31,941 nucleotides of DNA, from positions 1 through 31,941 of IMG/VR virus record IMGVR_UViG_3300030117_006269; one strand, 5' to 3'. Below, piece after piece: positions 5,642 through 13,651 of the stretch (the first letter of the stretch is position 1; each line of letters opens with the position of its first letter). The notes beneath the pieces are model-generated. The model was not told where the DNA came from. It saw only the letters and a list, made by a program, of their open reading frames with translations, and did not search any database. This DNA comes from a virus. The position numbers and the translations under genes are program-made.

Positions 5642-6120
5642 TATGTTTATCCTTTATTTTAGTTATTTAAAATTTAAAATCTTGTCAAGTTTACTTTACA
5701 TTACAGACTTAAGTCAAGTATTATTTTCGAAATATATTTTACATGAGGCAAAACAACGGGCTACTCTATACATATATATAAATACATAAGTAATACATAT
5801 AAGTAATAAAGGGTTAATACATAGCTAAATAAATAAGATAAAAGATTAATTAAGTAAGTATTCAAATAATAAAAAAGATATATTAAAAGTATGATATTAT
5901 GGGTTTATTCATGCCTCATTTATAATTTAAGATGTCCACTTATGCACAATCTATTAACATGATAAGGGGGTGTTGATAACTTGTTGACAGGGGTAAGGCG
6001 TATGGCGTAAATACTACATGGGGGTATCACACTCCTCGAAAATATAGATTTTTATATCCGAAAAAGGGTGTTTCCAAAAAAATTATGAAATAAGTCCGAT
6101 ATATTTGTAGATTATGTCCT
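5642..6120. other. Divergent control region with DnaA-box-like sites
   Basis: 479 bases between the leftward accessory operon and the rightward terminase small-subunit gene. The leftward promoter is at 5683-5717. An AT-rich block (5770-5900) could serve for unwinding. TTATGCACA (5940-5948) fits the DnaA-box consensus TTWTNCACA, and TGTTGATAA (5971-5979) is a one-mismatch box on the other strand. TTGACA (5984-5989) is a possible rightward -35 box. The 10-mer CGTAAATACT (6006-6015) recurs at 10561-10570. No open reading frame is convincing. Confidence 0.55.
5683..5717 (-). promoter_or_regulatory. Leftward promoter with palindromic operator
   Basis: Minus strand: -35 TTGACT (5717-5712), 18-base spacer, -10 TAAACT (5693-5688). 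A perfect 10-bp palindrome, GACTTAAGTC (5706-5715), overlaps the -35 box, so a repressor there would block RNA polymerase. A second TTGACA (5688-5683) lies just downstream but has a poor -10. It would drive the small-gene chain ending at the terminator 2144-2173. Confidence 0.55.
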
Positions 6121-6807
6121 ATGAAGAAAGATGAATTAAGGTTGCTAGGAGTATTTGATAGGGCTATTGAGATGTATGCTGTGAATCCTGAAATATCTCA
6201 TCAGGAGGCTTCTGATATGCTTGGTATTAATCGCAATACTTTGATTAAGATGCGTAAGAATCCAAACTTTTGGGAAAAGGTGTATGAGACTTATATGCAG
6301 ACCTTTGAAGGTAGTGTTGTTTCTGTGCTTATGGCGGCAGTAAGAGAAGCAGTAGCAGGTAATGTACAGGCACAACGATTAGTATTAGAGCATAGTGGTA
6401 AATTACAGAAGAATATAAATATTACTATTGATTCGCCTTTTGAAAAATGGCTAAAGCAGTCAGATGGTGAGATTAAGGTAGATAATGCACAAGATGCAGA
6501 AATAGTGTCTGATTTAGAGGCTTTATCGCCTGAATTTGCTAATTTGCCTGAAAGAAGTGCAGATAATAGTCCAAAGCATGCTATGGATGAGCTTAAAAAG
6601 CTCCGTAAAGCACAGAATAAAGCTAAATCTGCTTCAAACCGAAACAGACTACGCAGACAGCAACATAAGTGGCTTAAAAGGGCAAAAGCAGTAGGAATTG
6701 ATCCGTTGCCTAGAAAAAGACCTACAGCAGGTCAAAAACAAGCGTGGAGAGATAGTATTATTGCTAAAGAGTTACAGATGAAGGCATCGAAATCGAAGAA
6801 GGGATAA
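6121..6807 (+). CDS. Terminase small subunit-like HTH protein
   Basis: 228 residues. Residues 22-50 form an HTH (PEISHQEASDMLGINRNTLI), followed by the helical section typical of phBC6A51/terminase-small-subunit proteins (VSVLMAAVREAVAGNVQAQR, LVLEHSGKLQ). These proteins recognise phage DNA and feed it to the large subunit. A Glu/Asp-rich linker (110-150) leads to a very basic C-terminus whose residues 181-217 match the 84-aa protein at 1045-1299. It is the only rightward gene in this section, alone between a divergent region and the convergent head genes, and its 3' end overlaps the MuF-like gene by 44 bases. No good Shine-Dalgarno precedes the ATG, so the exact start is uncertain. Confidence 0.75.
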   Translation: MKKDELRLLGVFDRAIEMYAVNPEISHQEASDMLGINRNTLIKMRKNPNFWEKVYETYMQTFEGSVVSVLMAAVREAVAGNVQAQRLVLEHSGKLQKNINITIDSPFEKWLKQSDGEIKVDNAQDAEIVSDLEALSPEFANLPERSADNSPKHAMDELKKLRKAQNKAKSASNRNRLRRQQHKWLKRAKAVGIDPLPRKRPTAGQKQAWRDSIIAKELQMKASKSKKG

Positions 6808-7255
6808 GTTGGCAGTAACAAAACTCTTTACATACTGAAAAACCACTAGCAGGTAATCCAACAGCTTCCCATTCATTCCACGTTCTTACTTGACCAACCC
6901 TTTTTTGACAATCTACGCATATTCTTGGAGTTCCAACAGATACCCATTGCATATCTACGCTATCCCCATAAATTCTATCCTGTCCAAGTCGAGATGCATG
7001 CATAGTTGCTGATACAATTCCACGTTTAAGGGTATTTCGAAATTCCCCGAAAATTCTTCCATTTGTGGCAAGATCATTTCCAAGAATATTAACGATTTCT
7101 CGCTCTGAAACTCCTGCGTTTCGCAATAGTGCAATTTCTCGTTCAATTCTTGTAACAAAGACATCAATTCCATATCCAATTCCGAGTGTTGCCCACAAGA
7201 GGACATTTTCATCTTCTTCTTTAAGATTTTGCGAATTTTCTGTCTCATCAGCCAT
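6764..7255 (-). CDS. MuF/SPP1 gp7-like minor head protein, short form
   Basis: 163 residues. After a helical N-terminus, the C-terminal half (93-152) has the pattern of phage head-morphogenesis (MuF) domains: C113-x2-C116, a G-x3-T-W-x2-W segment, GLPASG, then C142-x3-C146-x-C148 and QLIP, equivalent to the usual C-x2-C ... P-H-x2-C-R-C-x-L-P zinc-like motif. The His is replaced here by Ser/Val-Cys. Typical MuF proteins are longer, so this is a compact version. These proteins sit near the portal and are packaged in small copy number. It is last in the leftward block, with a TAATG overlap to the gp10-like gene. Confidence 0.65.
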   Translation of the reverse strand: MADETENSQNLKEEDENVLLWATLGIGYGIDVFVTRIEREIALLRNAGVSEREIVNILGNDLATNGRIFGEFRNTLKRGIVSATMHASRLGQDRIYGDSVDMQWVSVGTPRICVDCQKRVGQVRTWNEWEAVGLPASGFSVCKEFCYCQLIPSSISMPSSVTL

Positions 7256-7749
7256 TATTTTTTTAAATGTTTAGATATTAAACGATGTATTGCTTTTATA
7301 TGTGCTTTCATTCGTTCATTTGCACTTTTTCTTAAATTTCCTTTTGGTGTAAAAAATGGATTTCTAGCAGGAACAGGTTTCCCAATGATGTAAGGTGTAA
7401 ACTTTTTAGTCCATGAATTTCTTACAATTATATAATCGTTTAAATGATACTTTAAATACCCTGCTGCATGAACTTCTCCATCTATTGCCTTTATAGATGC
7501 TAAAGCATTTCCTGAATGTAAAAGAGCTTGTTGTTTTGTTCCTTTTCTTGCACCACTTCTTTTTTTAGAATAGCCTTTTCTTGCAATCTCCATAGTGCCT
7601 TCTGTAACATTCCTTAATTTGCCTTCTTTTATCATTCTTCTAGCATCTTCTGCTAATGTTTTTGCACCTAAATTGCTATAATGTTTTAAAATATCAGGCA
7701 GTTTTCGTTCTAACTTGCCAAAATCAAAAGTTGTTTTTATATCAATCAT
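7255..7749 (-). CDS. HK97 gp10/Mu gpG-like head-tail joining protein
   Basis: 164 residues, basic. The N-terminus (LERKLPDILKHYSNLGAKTL) is followed by a GTKQQALLHSGNALASIKA segment typical of phage virion-morphogenesis/tail-completion proteins, then strand-rich sequence and a P-A-R-N-P-F motif (near 129-134) as found in gp10-like families. These proteins act at the head-tail interface or tail terminator. It is located between the 78-aa gene (8-base overlap) and the MuF-like gene. Family call moderate. Confidence 0.6.
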   Translation of the reverse strand: MIDIKTTFDFGKLERKLPDILKHYSNLGAKTLAEDARRMIKEGKLRNVTEGTMEIARKGYSKKRSGARKGTKQQALLHSGNALASIKAIDGEVHAAGYLKYHLNDYIIVRNSWTKKFTPYIIGKPVPARNPFFTPKGNLRKSANERMKAHIKAIHRLISKHLKK

Positions 7750-7978
7750 CTATAATTTCTCTAGCAAAGTTCTCACCTAAATTTTTAGCTTTAGAATATC
7801 TAGGCATTTCTTTCATAATAATATTTTCAGCAAATTTTTCAGCCCACTCTCGTGGGTTGTCTAAAATTGTTTCAATATTACCCTCTAAACTTATATTAAA
7901 GTTCTGTAGCTCTTTGAGTTGCTTGACGTGCTGCTTCAAAGATTGAGAGTTTTTGGTTTCTTTGTTTGTTTGCGGCAA
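7742..7978 (-). CDS. Small conserved-type protein between portal and head-tail joining gene
   Basis: 78 residues. The C-terminal part (N-P-R-E-W-A-E-K-F-A-E, then Y-S-K-A-K-N-L-G-E-N-F-A) looks like short proteins often encoded beside portal genes. The start is unsettled: the longest frame begins at a TTG (7978) with no ribosome site, deep inside the portal gene (83-base overlap in another frame). Translation may instead begin by coupling near the portal stop. The end overlaps the next gene by 8 bases. Function unknown. Confidence 0.5.
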   Translation of the reverse strand: MPQTNKETKNSQSLKQHVKQLKELQNFNISLEGNIETILDNPREWAEKFAENIIMKEMPRYSKAKNLGENFAREIIDD

Positions 7979-9215
7979 TAGTTAGCTCTGCTTGTTCTAA
8001 AGTTAAGTCTTGGTTATATTCCATTAATAAACCAATTTCATCTATCAAATTTAGTTCTAATCTGTGTTTATCCCAAAGGATTTGATCTTGCACAGTTTTT
8101 GGATATTCAGGCTCTTTGAAATCTACACCCATTTCGCTAGGTAAGTTTACGCCAAAACTCCTCGCAATTTGACGTTCAACGTAATAAAAATCCTGCTCAT
8201 ACATTCTCCAAAGAGCCAAATCGTCTTGATAATCTTCATTTCTTTCTAAATCTTTTATCATCATTGAAACACCTGATGGCATTTCACCACCTTGTTCTGC
8301 CCATTGTATCGTAAGATGATTATTTTGAGCAACTAACTCTACAAGAAACTTAATATTTTCAATAACTTCATTTACATTACCTTGTGGTGCAACAATCTGA
8401 TAATTAGCACCTTCAGGAAGTTCTAAAGTAACATCTGAACCTGTACGCTGATTATTACCCATTTCTGCTCCTGTCATTACAGGTTGCCCAAACATTTGAA
8501 ATCGAAGTCCGAGTTGCATTTCTGTCATTGCAATATTTACATGCTCATTTGTATTAATAAGATCATTTGCACCTTCAACATAAAAACTATCTGTCTGATT
8601 TTCTCTGTGTGTAAATACAAATGGCAAAATACCATAATTGTGTGGTATTTCATCTAATATATTACCATCTTCATCCATGTGAACGTATTTTTCTGCATCC
8701 CAATATGCGTATTGCATTTTTGGAGCTTGTGAAGCATCTTCTACAGCTTGCAACATTGGATAAGATATAGAAATTGGAACAAATGGATCATCACCAAAAA
8801 AGACATGAAAAAAGTAAACAGGTCTATAGTCAAAAAAAGGAGAACCATTATTTACAGGAGACGATCCACCTTCGTTCCAAACAACTCTAGTTGCAATAGT
8901 ACCAACAAGTCTAGTCATACGCTCTACATGCTTCATTCTTGCAGGTTTATATATAGTAAGTCCATCGTACTTATCGCCTGCGTTTCTTACAGCACCTATC
9001 GTATATATTCTTGACATCTTGTTAATAAATTTGCGTGTAATATTGGCTTCCACAGGAGGTATTTCCCTAAAAGTAGCACCTGAAAACATACTTGATATAT
9101 AGTTGGCAGTATTATTACCATTATAATAGTCAAGTAGCTTTTCAATATGATCTTCACGACTTTTTGCGTTAGCTAGCTTTAATTCTTTTATTGATTCTTG
9201 TATTAAATCCATCAT
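7896..9215 (-). CDS. Phage portal protein
   Basis: 439 residues, within the portal size range. Features seen: an N-terminal DYYNGNN segment, a conserved IARKFINKM-like helix (TRKFINKMSRIY), a long loop-rich body, GILPFVFTHRENQ, a helix with NLINTNEHVNIAMTEMQL-type sequence (the usual clip/stem area), and a Gln/Glu-rich helical C-terminus. The dodecameric portal forms the DNA entry vertex and docks the terminase. It directly follows the terminase large subunit with an ATGA overlap, the normal order. Motif-level evidence alone is modest; position makes the call firm. Confidence 0.85.
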   Translation of the reverse strand: MMDLIQESIKELKLANAKSREDHIEKLLDYYNGNNTANYISSMFSGATFREIPPVEANITRKFINKMSRIYTIGAVRNAGDKYDGLTIYKPARMKHVERMTRLVGTIATRVVWNEGGSSPVNNGSPFFDYRPVYFFHVFFGDDPFVPISISYPMLQAVEDASQAPKMQYAYWDAEKYVHMDEDGNILDEIPHNYGILPFVFTHRENQTDSFYVEGANDLINTNEHVNIAMTEMQLGLRFQMFGQPVMTGAEMGNNQRTGSDVTLELPEGANYQIVAPQGNVNEVIENIKFLVELVAQNNHLTIQWAEQGGEMPSGVSMMIKDLERNEDYQDDLALWRMYEQDFYYVERQIARSFGVNLPSEMGVDFKEPEYPKTVQDQILWDKHRLELNLIDEIGLLMEYNQDLTLEQAELTIAANKQRNQKLSIFEAARQATQRATEL

Positions 9216-10519
9216 CTTTTAATTAATTTCACCTCTCTGTTTTTAATAGGAAACCTATTTATGAAAAAATATCTTACCATATCACAACCATGATCGTGAT
9301 AACCATCTTTTAAACTTTCAGGTTTAAGATCGCCTGTGCTTTCAGGGTATCTTAAACTTTCTAAATCTTCTTGTATGCCTTTACAATGTTCGTCAATATG
9401 AAATCTTCTACTACCATCAGCACTTTCTATAAATCCTCTAACATGACTTTCTCCTGATGGTTTATTACGAGAAGTACGATCTCTAACGGACTTAACTATT
9501 ATACCATGTCTGCGAAATATCTCTATATCTCCAAGCCCTGATTGCCCTTGTGCTTGTGAACCTGCAGGATCACCATAATATTCTACAACATTGTATTTTT
9601 TAGCCTTAATCAGCTCTACTAATGTATCAGTTTTTATGTTTTCTTCATGTATAATTTCGTCAATCATGTTAATATGTGATACACCACCGACTTTATATAC
9701 CTGAAACCAACCAACAGCAGGCATCCTATAGCCGAAGTCAATAGCACAGTAAGTATGAAAATTAGGGTTATAAGGATAATGACCAACATCAAGATTCCTA
9801 TCAAAAGGATATACCCTGCCTGCAAAAGAAGTAAATTTTGCTCCATATTCTTGATCAAAAACCTCCTTTGACATATTGCGTTTACGTTCAACTATTACAG
9901 GATTTTGTTCGCCTTTGGGATATGCGTAATGATTTTCCCATGCAGGAGCAGTATGTGATTCCCACATATTGTCCTTTTTGCCTAAAAGATATTTATCATA
10001 TACCCAATTAAAGCCTTGTGGAGTTGTAATAAAAATAGCTTTTCCATTTCTACGACCAACAGCAGGAGATATATACATATCCCATATTTCCTGTTTCATT
10101 TTAGCAGCCTCATCTAGCACTACTAAATCGTATTCATCACCAACTAAAGAATCAGGATTATCTGCTGACAATCCTTCAATCGAACTTCCCCATTTAAATC
10201 TTACATATTGATCTTTTTCAGATGATTTTACAACGCTAGACTTATTTGGTATTACCATTGTACGCCATATTTCATCAAATAGAAGTTTCGACTTTTTATA
10301 AGATAGCCCAACAAGTGCAACTTTCTTATTGGGCATAGATGCAACAAACGATGCCTCTTTAGCAGAAGCAAATGTTTTTCCATAACCACGACCACATACA
10401 ATAACAAAAAAACGAGAACTCTTTTTCTTTGGAAAGTGCAACTTGGATTGACCACGATGAGGTTTATACCCCATAAAGTCAAACCATTCTCTTTTGTATG
10501 TAATAAGGCTTTTATCCAA
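9212..10519 (-). CDS. terL: Terminase large subunit
   Basis: 435 residues, normal length. ATPase: Walker A CGRGYGKT (42-49), Walker B DLVVLDEA (131-138) with catalytic Glu137, coupling motif ITTPQG (164-169). Nuclease (RNase H fold): D261 in AIDFGYR, D317 in YGDPAG, D409/D413 in HDHGCD. It cuts concatemers and pumps DNA into the prohead through the portal encoded just downstream. The only available start is TTG at 10519 (a stop lies four codons upstream), with no clear ribosome site. It is transcribed away from the capsid genes, leftward from the region at 10520-10673. Confidence 0.95.
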   Translation of the reverse strand: MDKSLITYKREWFDFMGYKPHRGQSKLHFPKKKSSRFFVIVCGRGYGKTFASAKEASFVASMPNKKVALVGLSYKKSKLLFDEIWRTMVIPNKSSVVKSSEKDQYVRFKWGSSIEGLSADNPDSLVGDEYDLVVLDEAAKMKQEIWDMYISPAVGRRNGKAIFITTPQGFNWVYDKYLLGKKDNMWESHTAPAWENHYAYPKGEQNPVIVERKRNMSKEVFDQEYGAKFTSFAGRVYPFDRNLDVGHYPYNPNFHTYCAIDFGYRMPAVGWFQVYKVGGVSHINMIDEIIHEENIKTDTLVELIKAKKYNVVEYYGDPAGSQAQGQSGLGDIEIFRRHGIIVKSVRDRTSRNKPSGESHVRGFIESADGSRRFHIDEHCKGIQEDLESLRYPESTGDLKPESLKDGYHDHGCDMVRYFFINRFPIKNREVKLIKR

Positions 10520-10673
10520 ATTTTAATGCAATTAAATTTTAAGGTTATCAACAAAAGTATCGTAAATACTTGCATTTTAAAACTACATTAATTTAAGTTA
10601 AGGCATCTGAATTGTGCAAGAAAATGTGGATAATGTGTGGATAACTTGTGCATAACTAAAACAAAGGAAAGAT
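10520..10673. other. Divergent intergenic region with phased DnaA boxes
   Basis: TGTGGATAA at 10625-10633 and 10636-10644 (exact reverse complements of the consensus TTATCCACA), then TGTGCATAA at 10647-10655. All three share orientation and start exactly 11 bases apart. A fourth degenerate element, TGTGCAAGA, begins at 10613. TTATCAACA (10545-10553) is a one-mismatch box on the other strand, and CGTAAATACT (10561-10570) is shared with 6006-6015. It lies between the divergent terminase and scaffold genes: candidate replication origin and/or bidirectional late promoter. Confidence 0.65.
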
Positions 10674-11192
10674 ATGTCCGAAGAAAAAGTACAAGAGAAC
10701 GTACAAGAAAGCCTAGAATTACAGGTAGAGAATAAACCTGAAAGTGCCGACAATGGTTTATTGCAGGAAGTAATGTCTAAAAAAGCTACAATTAAAGAAT
10801 TGCAAGCTAAATTAGCTGATTATGAATCTGCAAATGAAAAAGCAAGGCAAAAACAATTATCAGAAGATGGCAAAAAAGATGAACTCATAGCTGAACTTAA
10901 TTCTAAAGTTGAGCATTTGTCAGGCGAATATAATCGTCTTTCAAAGTATGAAGAAGATGAAAAAACTAACCTCATCGCTTCTATTGCATCTGATGACAAG
11001 GAAGCAGAAGTTCTTTCAAAAGAAAGTCTTTCTACGCTTCGATTATTAAAAAGTAAAATTACTTCAACAGTTTCTGAAACTCCTCCTGCTCGTGGATCGG
11101 TTGGAAATCAACTTCCTACTGATTTTACACAAATGAAAAAAGCAGACAGAAAAAGAAATTGGAAAAGTATTTTAAATCAATATTCAAAATAA
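10674..11192 (+). CDS. Capsid scaffold-like protein
   Basis: 172 residues, acidic and Glu/Lys-rich. Most of residues 25-90 should form a coiled coil (ATIKELQAKLADYESANEK, KKDELIAELNSKVEHL). The C-terminus is basic (KKADRKRNWKSIL), as in scaffold proteins that contact the coat protein. No protease is seen nearby. The ribosome site ACAAAGGAAAGAT is good. First gene of the rightward structural operon, 57 bases before the major capsid gene. The scaffold call rests on position and composition. Confidence 0.75.
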   Translation: MSEEKVQENVQESLELQVENKPESADNGLLQEVMSKKATIKELQAKLADYESANEKARQKQLSEDGKKDELIAELNSKVEHLSGEYNRLSKYEEDEKTNLIASIASDDKEAEVLSKESLSTLRLLKSKITSTVSETPPARGSVGNQLPTDFTQMKKADRKRNWKSILNQYSK

Positions 11193-11249
11193 AATTAACT
11201 CTACTTGAAGGTCTTTTGACAGATGATAGAGAGTAAAATGGAGTAAAAA

Positions 11250-12308
11250 ATGGCTTTAAGTAATCCTTTAGCTTCTAATATGCTAATTGGTGGTGTAGAT
11301 AGCTCAAGCACTATGGGTGCTAATGCAGATACACTTGCTTTAGAGTTTGTACCTGAAGTATGGGGGCAAGCAATATTAGAATCTTTTAATAAAAATACAG
11401 TAATGACACAATGTGGAACTAATTTATCAGGAATTGCACAATCGCAAGGTGGGGATAAAATTAAATTGCCTCATGTTGGAGTTCCAACAGTAAAGGCTGT
11501 AACACAAAATGCAGATGTTTTAGAACAAGACAATTCAGGCACAGATACAGGTGTTGATACAGAACTTGTTATAGATCAGCATTATGCAGCACCTTTATGG
11601 CTTCCTGATGCAGTAAAAGTTCAAGCTGCTTATGATATGTTTGAAGTATATTCAGGTCAGCTTGGATATGCTATTGCTAAAGCAGTTGATAATCATCTAA
11701 TGTACACAGTTGTAGCAAAATTAACATCTGTTCTTGGAAGTGGAGATGGTGTAAATGCTAATACTACAATGAATGTAGAAGTTGGAGAGGCTTTAACTCC
11801 TGCTCATCTTGCTTCATTAATGGGTATTATAGCAGGTGAAACAGGAAATGTTGATGGATGGAAGATTGTACTTTCACCAAAAGCGTATGGATCATTAGCA
11901 AATACAAGTAACTTTGGAAATTCATGGACACAAGGTCTTGCAGGATTAAATTCTGATTTGCAAGGTGGAAATGGAATTGTTGGTAGCTTGCTTGGTATGC
12001 CTGTTATTGCTTCAAATAGTGTGTTTATGGATGTTGGCTCTGTTGCACAAGCAGCAGGTGCAGGCATACATACTGCATGGGATGGTTTTGATACAGGTGC
12101 ATCAACAGATGATGATTATTTGAGAGGTTTTGCAATCCATGATAGTGCTTTGTATTGGGCTATTCAGGATCAAAACATCAAAAGGTCTTATCAGCATGTT
12201 AAGATGTCTGATCTTATTTCTGTTGATTCTCTTTATGGAGCAGTTGCAAGAGCAGCAGATAGTGCAGGAAATAGAAGAATAATTGCATTAACAGATAGTA
12301 AAACTTAA
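11250..12308 (+). CDS. Major capsid protein (HK97-fold, inferred)
   Basis: 352 residues. N-terminal arm rich in Ala/Ser/Asn, FVPEVWGQAILESFNKNTVM (typical coat-protein opening), KIKLPHVGVPTV, DNHLMYTVVAKL helix, GWKIVLSPKAYGSLANTSNF, an exposed GLAGLNSDLQGGNGIVGSLL stretch and a final strand-rich part. Its size, its place right after the scaffold and the GGAG-TAAAAA ribosome site fit the most highly expressed virion gene. Which coat subfamily it belongs to needs a profile search. Confidence 0.88.
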   Translation: MALSNPLASNMLIGGVDSSSTMGANADTLALEFVPEVWGQAILESFNKNTVMTQCGTNLSGIAQSQGGDKIKLPHVGVPTVKAVTQNADVLEQDNSGTDTGVDTELVIDQHYAAPLWLPDAVKVQAAYDMFEVYSGQLGYAIAKAVDNHLMYTVVAKLTSVLGSGDGVNANTTMNVEVGEALTPAHLASLMGIIAGETGNVDGWKIVLSPKAYGSLANTSNFGNSWTQGLAGLNSDLQGGNGIVGSLLGMPVIASNSVFMDVGSVAQAAGAGIHTAWDGFDTGASTDDDYLRGFAIHDSALYWAIQDQNIKRSYQHVKMSDLISVDSLYGAVARAADSAGNRRIIALTDSKT

Positions 12309-12326
12309 TAGTTAGTGTATTAAAAT

Positions 12327-12362
12327 ATATGAGGGTGGGATGTCGAGGTTCTGCCCTCATAT
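12327..12362 (+). terminator. Hairpin after the capsid gene
   Basis: ATATGAGGG (12327-12335) pairs with CCCTCATAT (12354-12362) around an 18-base loop, 19 bases past the capsid stop. There is no U tract: AAGGAG of the next gene follows directly. It is more likely an mRNA 3'-stabilising or attenuating element that leaves partial read-through to the genes downstream than a full terminator. Confidence 0.5.
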
Positions 12363-12379
12363 TGATAAGGAGATATATA

Positions 12380-12559
12380 TTGAGAACATTTAAATATAAT
12401 GGAACAAGAATTAAAGACAGGGGAGAACTTCGTGATTTTCCTGAAAAAAAATTAACTCCTGAAAAACTGCAAAGATTAAAAGAAAAAGGTTGGGAAGAAG
12501 TAATTAAGAAATCTAAACCAAAGCCTAAAACAAAGCAAAAAAGCAAAAAGAAAAAATGA
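12380..12559 (+). CDS. Small basic protein after the capsid gene
   Basis: 59 residues. I chose the TTG at 12380 because AAGGAGATATATA precedes it; the upstream ATG at 12329 lies inside the hairpin and has no ribosome site. The N-terminus (LRTFKYNGTRIKDRGELRDF) may be a small beta fold, followed by a Lys-rich C-terminus (KPKPKTKQKSKKKK). The TGA overlaps the endolysin ATG. Could be a minor head or decoration protein. Function unproven. Confidence 0.6.
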   Translation: MRTFKYNGTRIKDRGELRDFPEKKLTPEKLQRLKEKGWEEVIKKSKPKPKTKQKSKKKK

Positions 12560-12963
12560 TGCCTGATTTTAAATCACTTGTTAAACGCATTGGCTCTAAT
12601 GAGGGTTTTGAAAGAACGCCTTATAAGTGTACTGAAGGAGTTTGGACTATTGGGCATGGATTTACTTGGATTACAGAAGAAGAATCTTTACACATATTAG
12701 CAGGCAGAGTATCAAGTTTACATTTAGAGCTTGGAAATAAATGGTCTTGGTATGATGATTTGCCTCCTGAAATACAAGGCGTAGTTGTTGAGTGCTGTTT
12801 CCAACTAGGTGTTACAGGATTTTCTAAATTTAAAAAAGCTATAGCACATATGAAAGATAAAGAGTGGCAGTTAGCAGCAGATGAAATGCTTGATAGTTTG
12901 TGGGCAAAACAAACACCAAATAGAGCAAATAGACTTGCCACTATTGTCCGAGATCATGGTTAA
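12556..12963 (+). CDS. GH24 lysozyme-type endolysin
   Basis: 135 residues, the size of small T4-type lysozymes. Catalytic Glu is E16 in SNEGFERTPYKC; the fold motif WTIGHG (30-35) carries T31, equivalent to T4 Thr26. The position of T4 Asp20 is C25 (Y-K-C-T-E-G). Cys is common here in phage GH24 enzymes and, as I recall, is tolerated in T4 mutants, so activity is still expected. No signal peptide, so a holin is needed, and membrane proteins follow immediately. It hydrolyses the MurNAc-GlcNAc bond of peptidoglycan. ATGA overlap upstream, TAATG overlap downstream. Confidence 0.9.
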   Translation: MMPDFKSLVKRIGSNEGFERTPYKCTEGVWTIGHGFTWITEEESLHILAGRVSSLHLELGNKWSWYDDLPPEIQGVVVECCFQLGVTGFSKFKKAIAHMKDKEWQLAADEMLDSLWAKQTPNRANRLATIVRDHG

Positions 12964-13244
12964 TGGAAGAATGGACAGGGCTTCTTGAAAAATTTGGGCT
13001 TCCTGTGGTAATGCTACTTGGCATGTCATGGGGAGCAGTTCATCTTTTCAAATGGTTAGCTAATGATTTAATGCGACAGCTTCAAGATAATGCAACAAGA
13101 ATTGAAGCGATTGTAATTAAACTTATAGATAATTCAAAAAAAGAAAGAGAGCAACATAGGCAAGAATCAAAGGCAAGAGATCAACAAATGACTACTCTCA
13201 TTGATTTAATGGTTAAGCTAACAGGCAATGGTCTTAAAAAATGA
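12963..13244 (+). CDS. Holin-like protein 1 (TM plus coiled coil)
   Basis: 93 residues. One N-terminal hydrophobic helix (LPVVMLLGMSWGAVHLFKWL, 13-32) is followed by a charged coiled coil (IEAIVIKLIDNSKKEREQHR). This is the BhlA/UviB-type holin layout. It directly follows the endolysin with a TAATG overlap, the normal place for a holin. The opening FGLPVV resembles the FPIAIA opening of the protein at 13937, suggesting paralogy. Confidence 0.65.
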   Translation: MEEWTGLLEKFGLPVVMLLGMSWGAVHLFKWLANDLMRQLQDNATRIEAIVIKLIDNSKKEREQHRQESKARDQQMTTLIDLMVKLTGNGLKK

Positions 13245-13651
13245 ATAAAAAAGATATAGATGCTAAAATAAAGCAGAGAGAAGTAAAGCAAAGAATTATG
13301 AAGGATAGGGCTATTTATGTAGTTTCTATTCTAGCTTTACCTAGTATTTGTCTTATGGTGGGTGCTTTAATTTATTCAGCAAAAACATTAGGTGAATCAC
13401 AACTAGCAGTAATATCAGGACTTGTATCTTCTGTTACTATTGGACTTATTACAGTATTACAAAGAATTACAGGTGCAGAAAAAGAAGATCCACTTGTATC
13501 TATTGCTAAAGAACTTGTGACACACATTACAGATTCAAATGAAGGTAGTAAAGAAATCATAATGGATGACAAATCTATTAGAATACAGGGTAAAGATTCT
13601 AAAATTGTTCAAGGCAAAAATTTAATATACGGCAATGACAAAGATGAATAA
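13241..13651 (+). CDS. Two-TM membrane protein, holin candidate
   Basis: 136 residues. A Lys/Arg/Asp-rich N-terminus (1-23), TM1 at about 25-46 (YVVSILALPSICLMVGALIY), a short loop, TM2 at about 55-72 (LAVISGLVSSVTIGLITVL), then a ~60-residue soluble tail ending in a beta-like repeat (KSIRIQGKDSKIVQGKNLIY). A two-TM holin (class II topology) would fit, but the long C-terminal domain is unusual. Coupled to its neighbours by ATGA overlaps. Confidence 0.6.
   Translation: MNKKDIDAKIKQREVKQRIMKDRAIYVVSILALPSICLMVGALIYSAKTLGESQLAVISGLVSSVTIGLITVLQRITGAEKEDPLVSIAKELVTHITDSNEGSKEIIMDDKSIRIQGKDSKIVQGKNLIYGNDKDE

Noticed and set aside
11804-12067. Leftward 87-codon frame antisense to the capsid gene
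   Set aside because: The capsid gene on the other strand has clear protein features; the antisense frame is a composition artefact.
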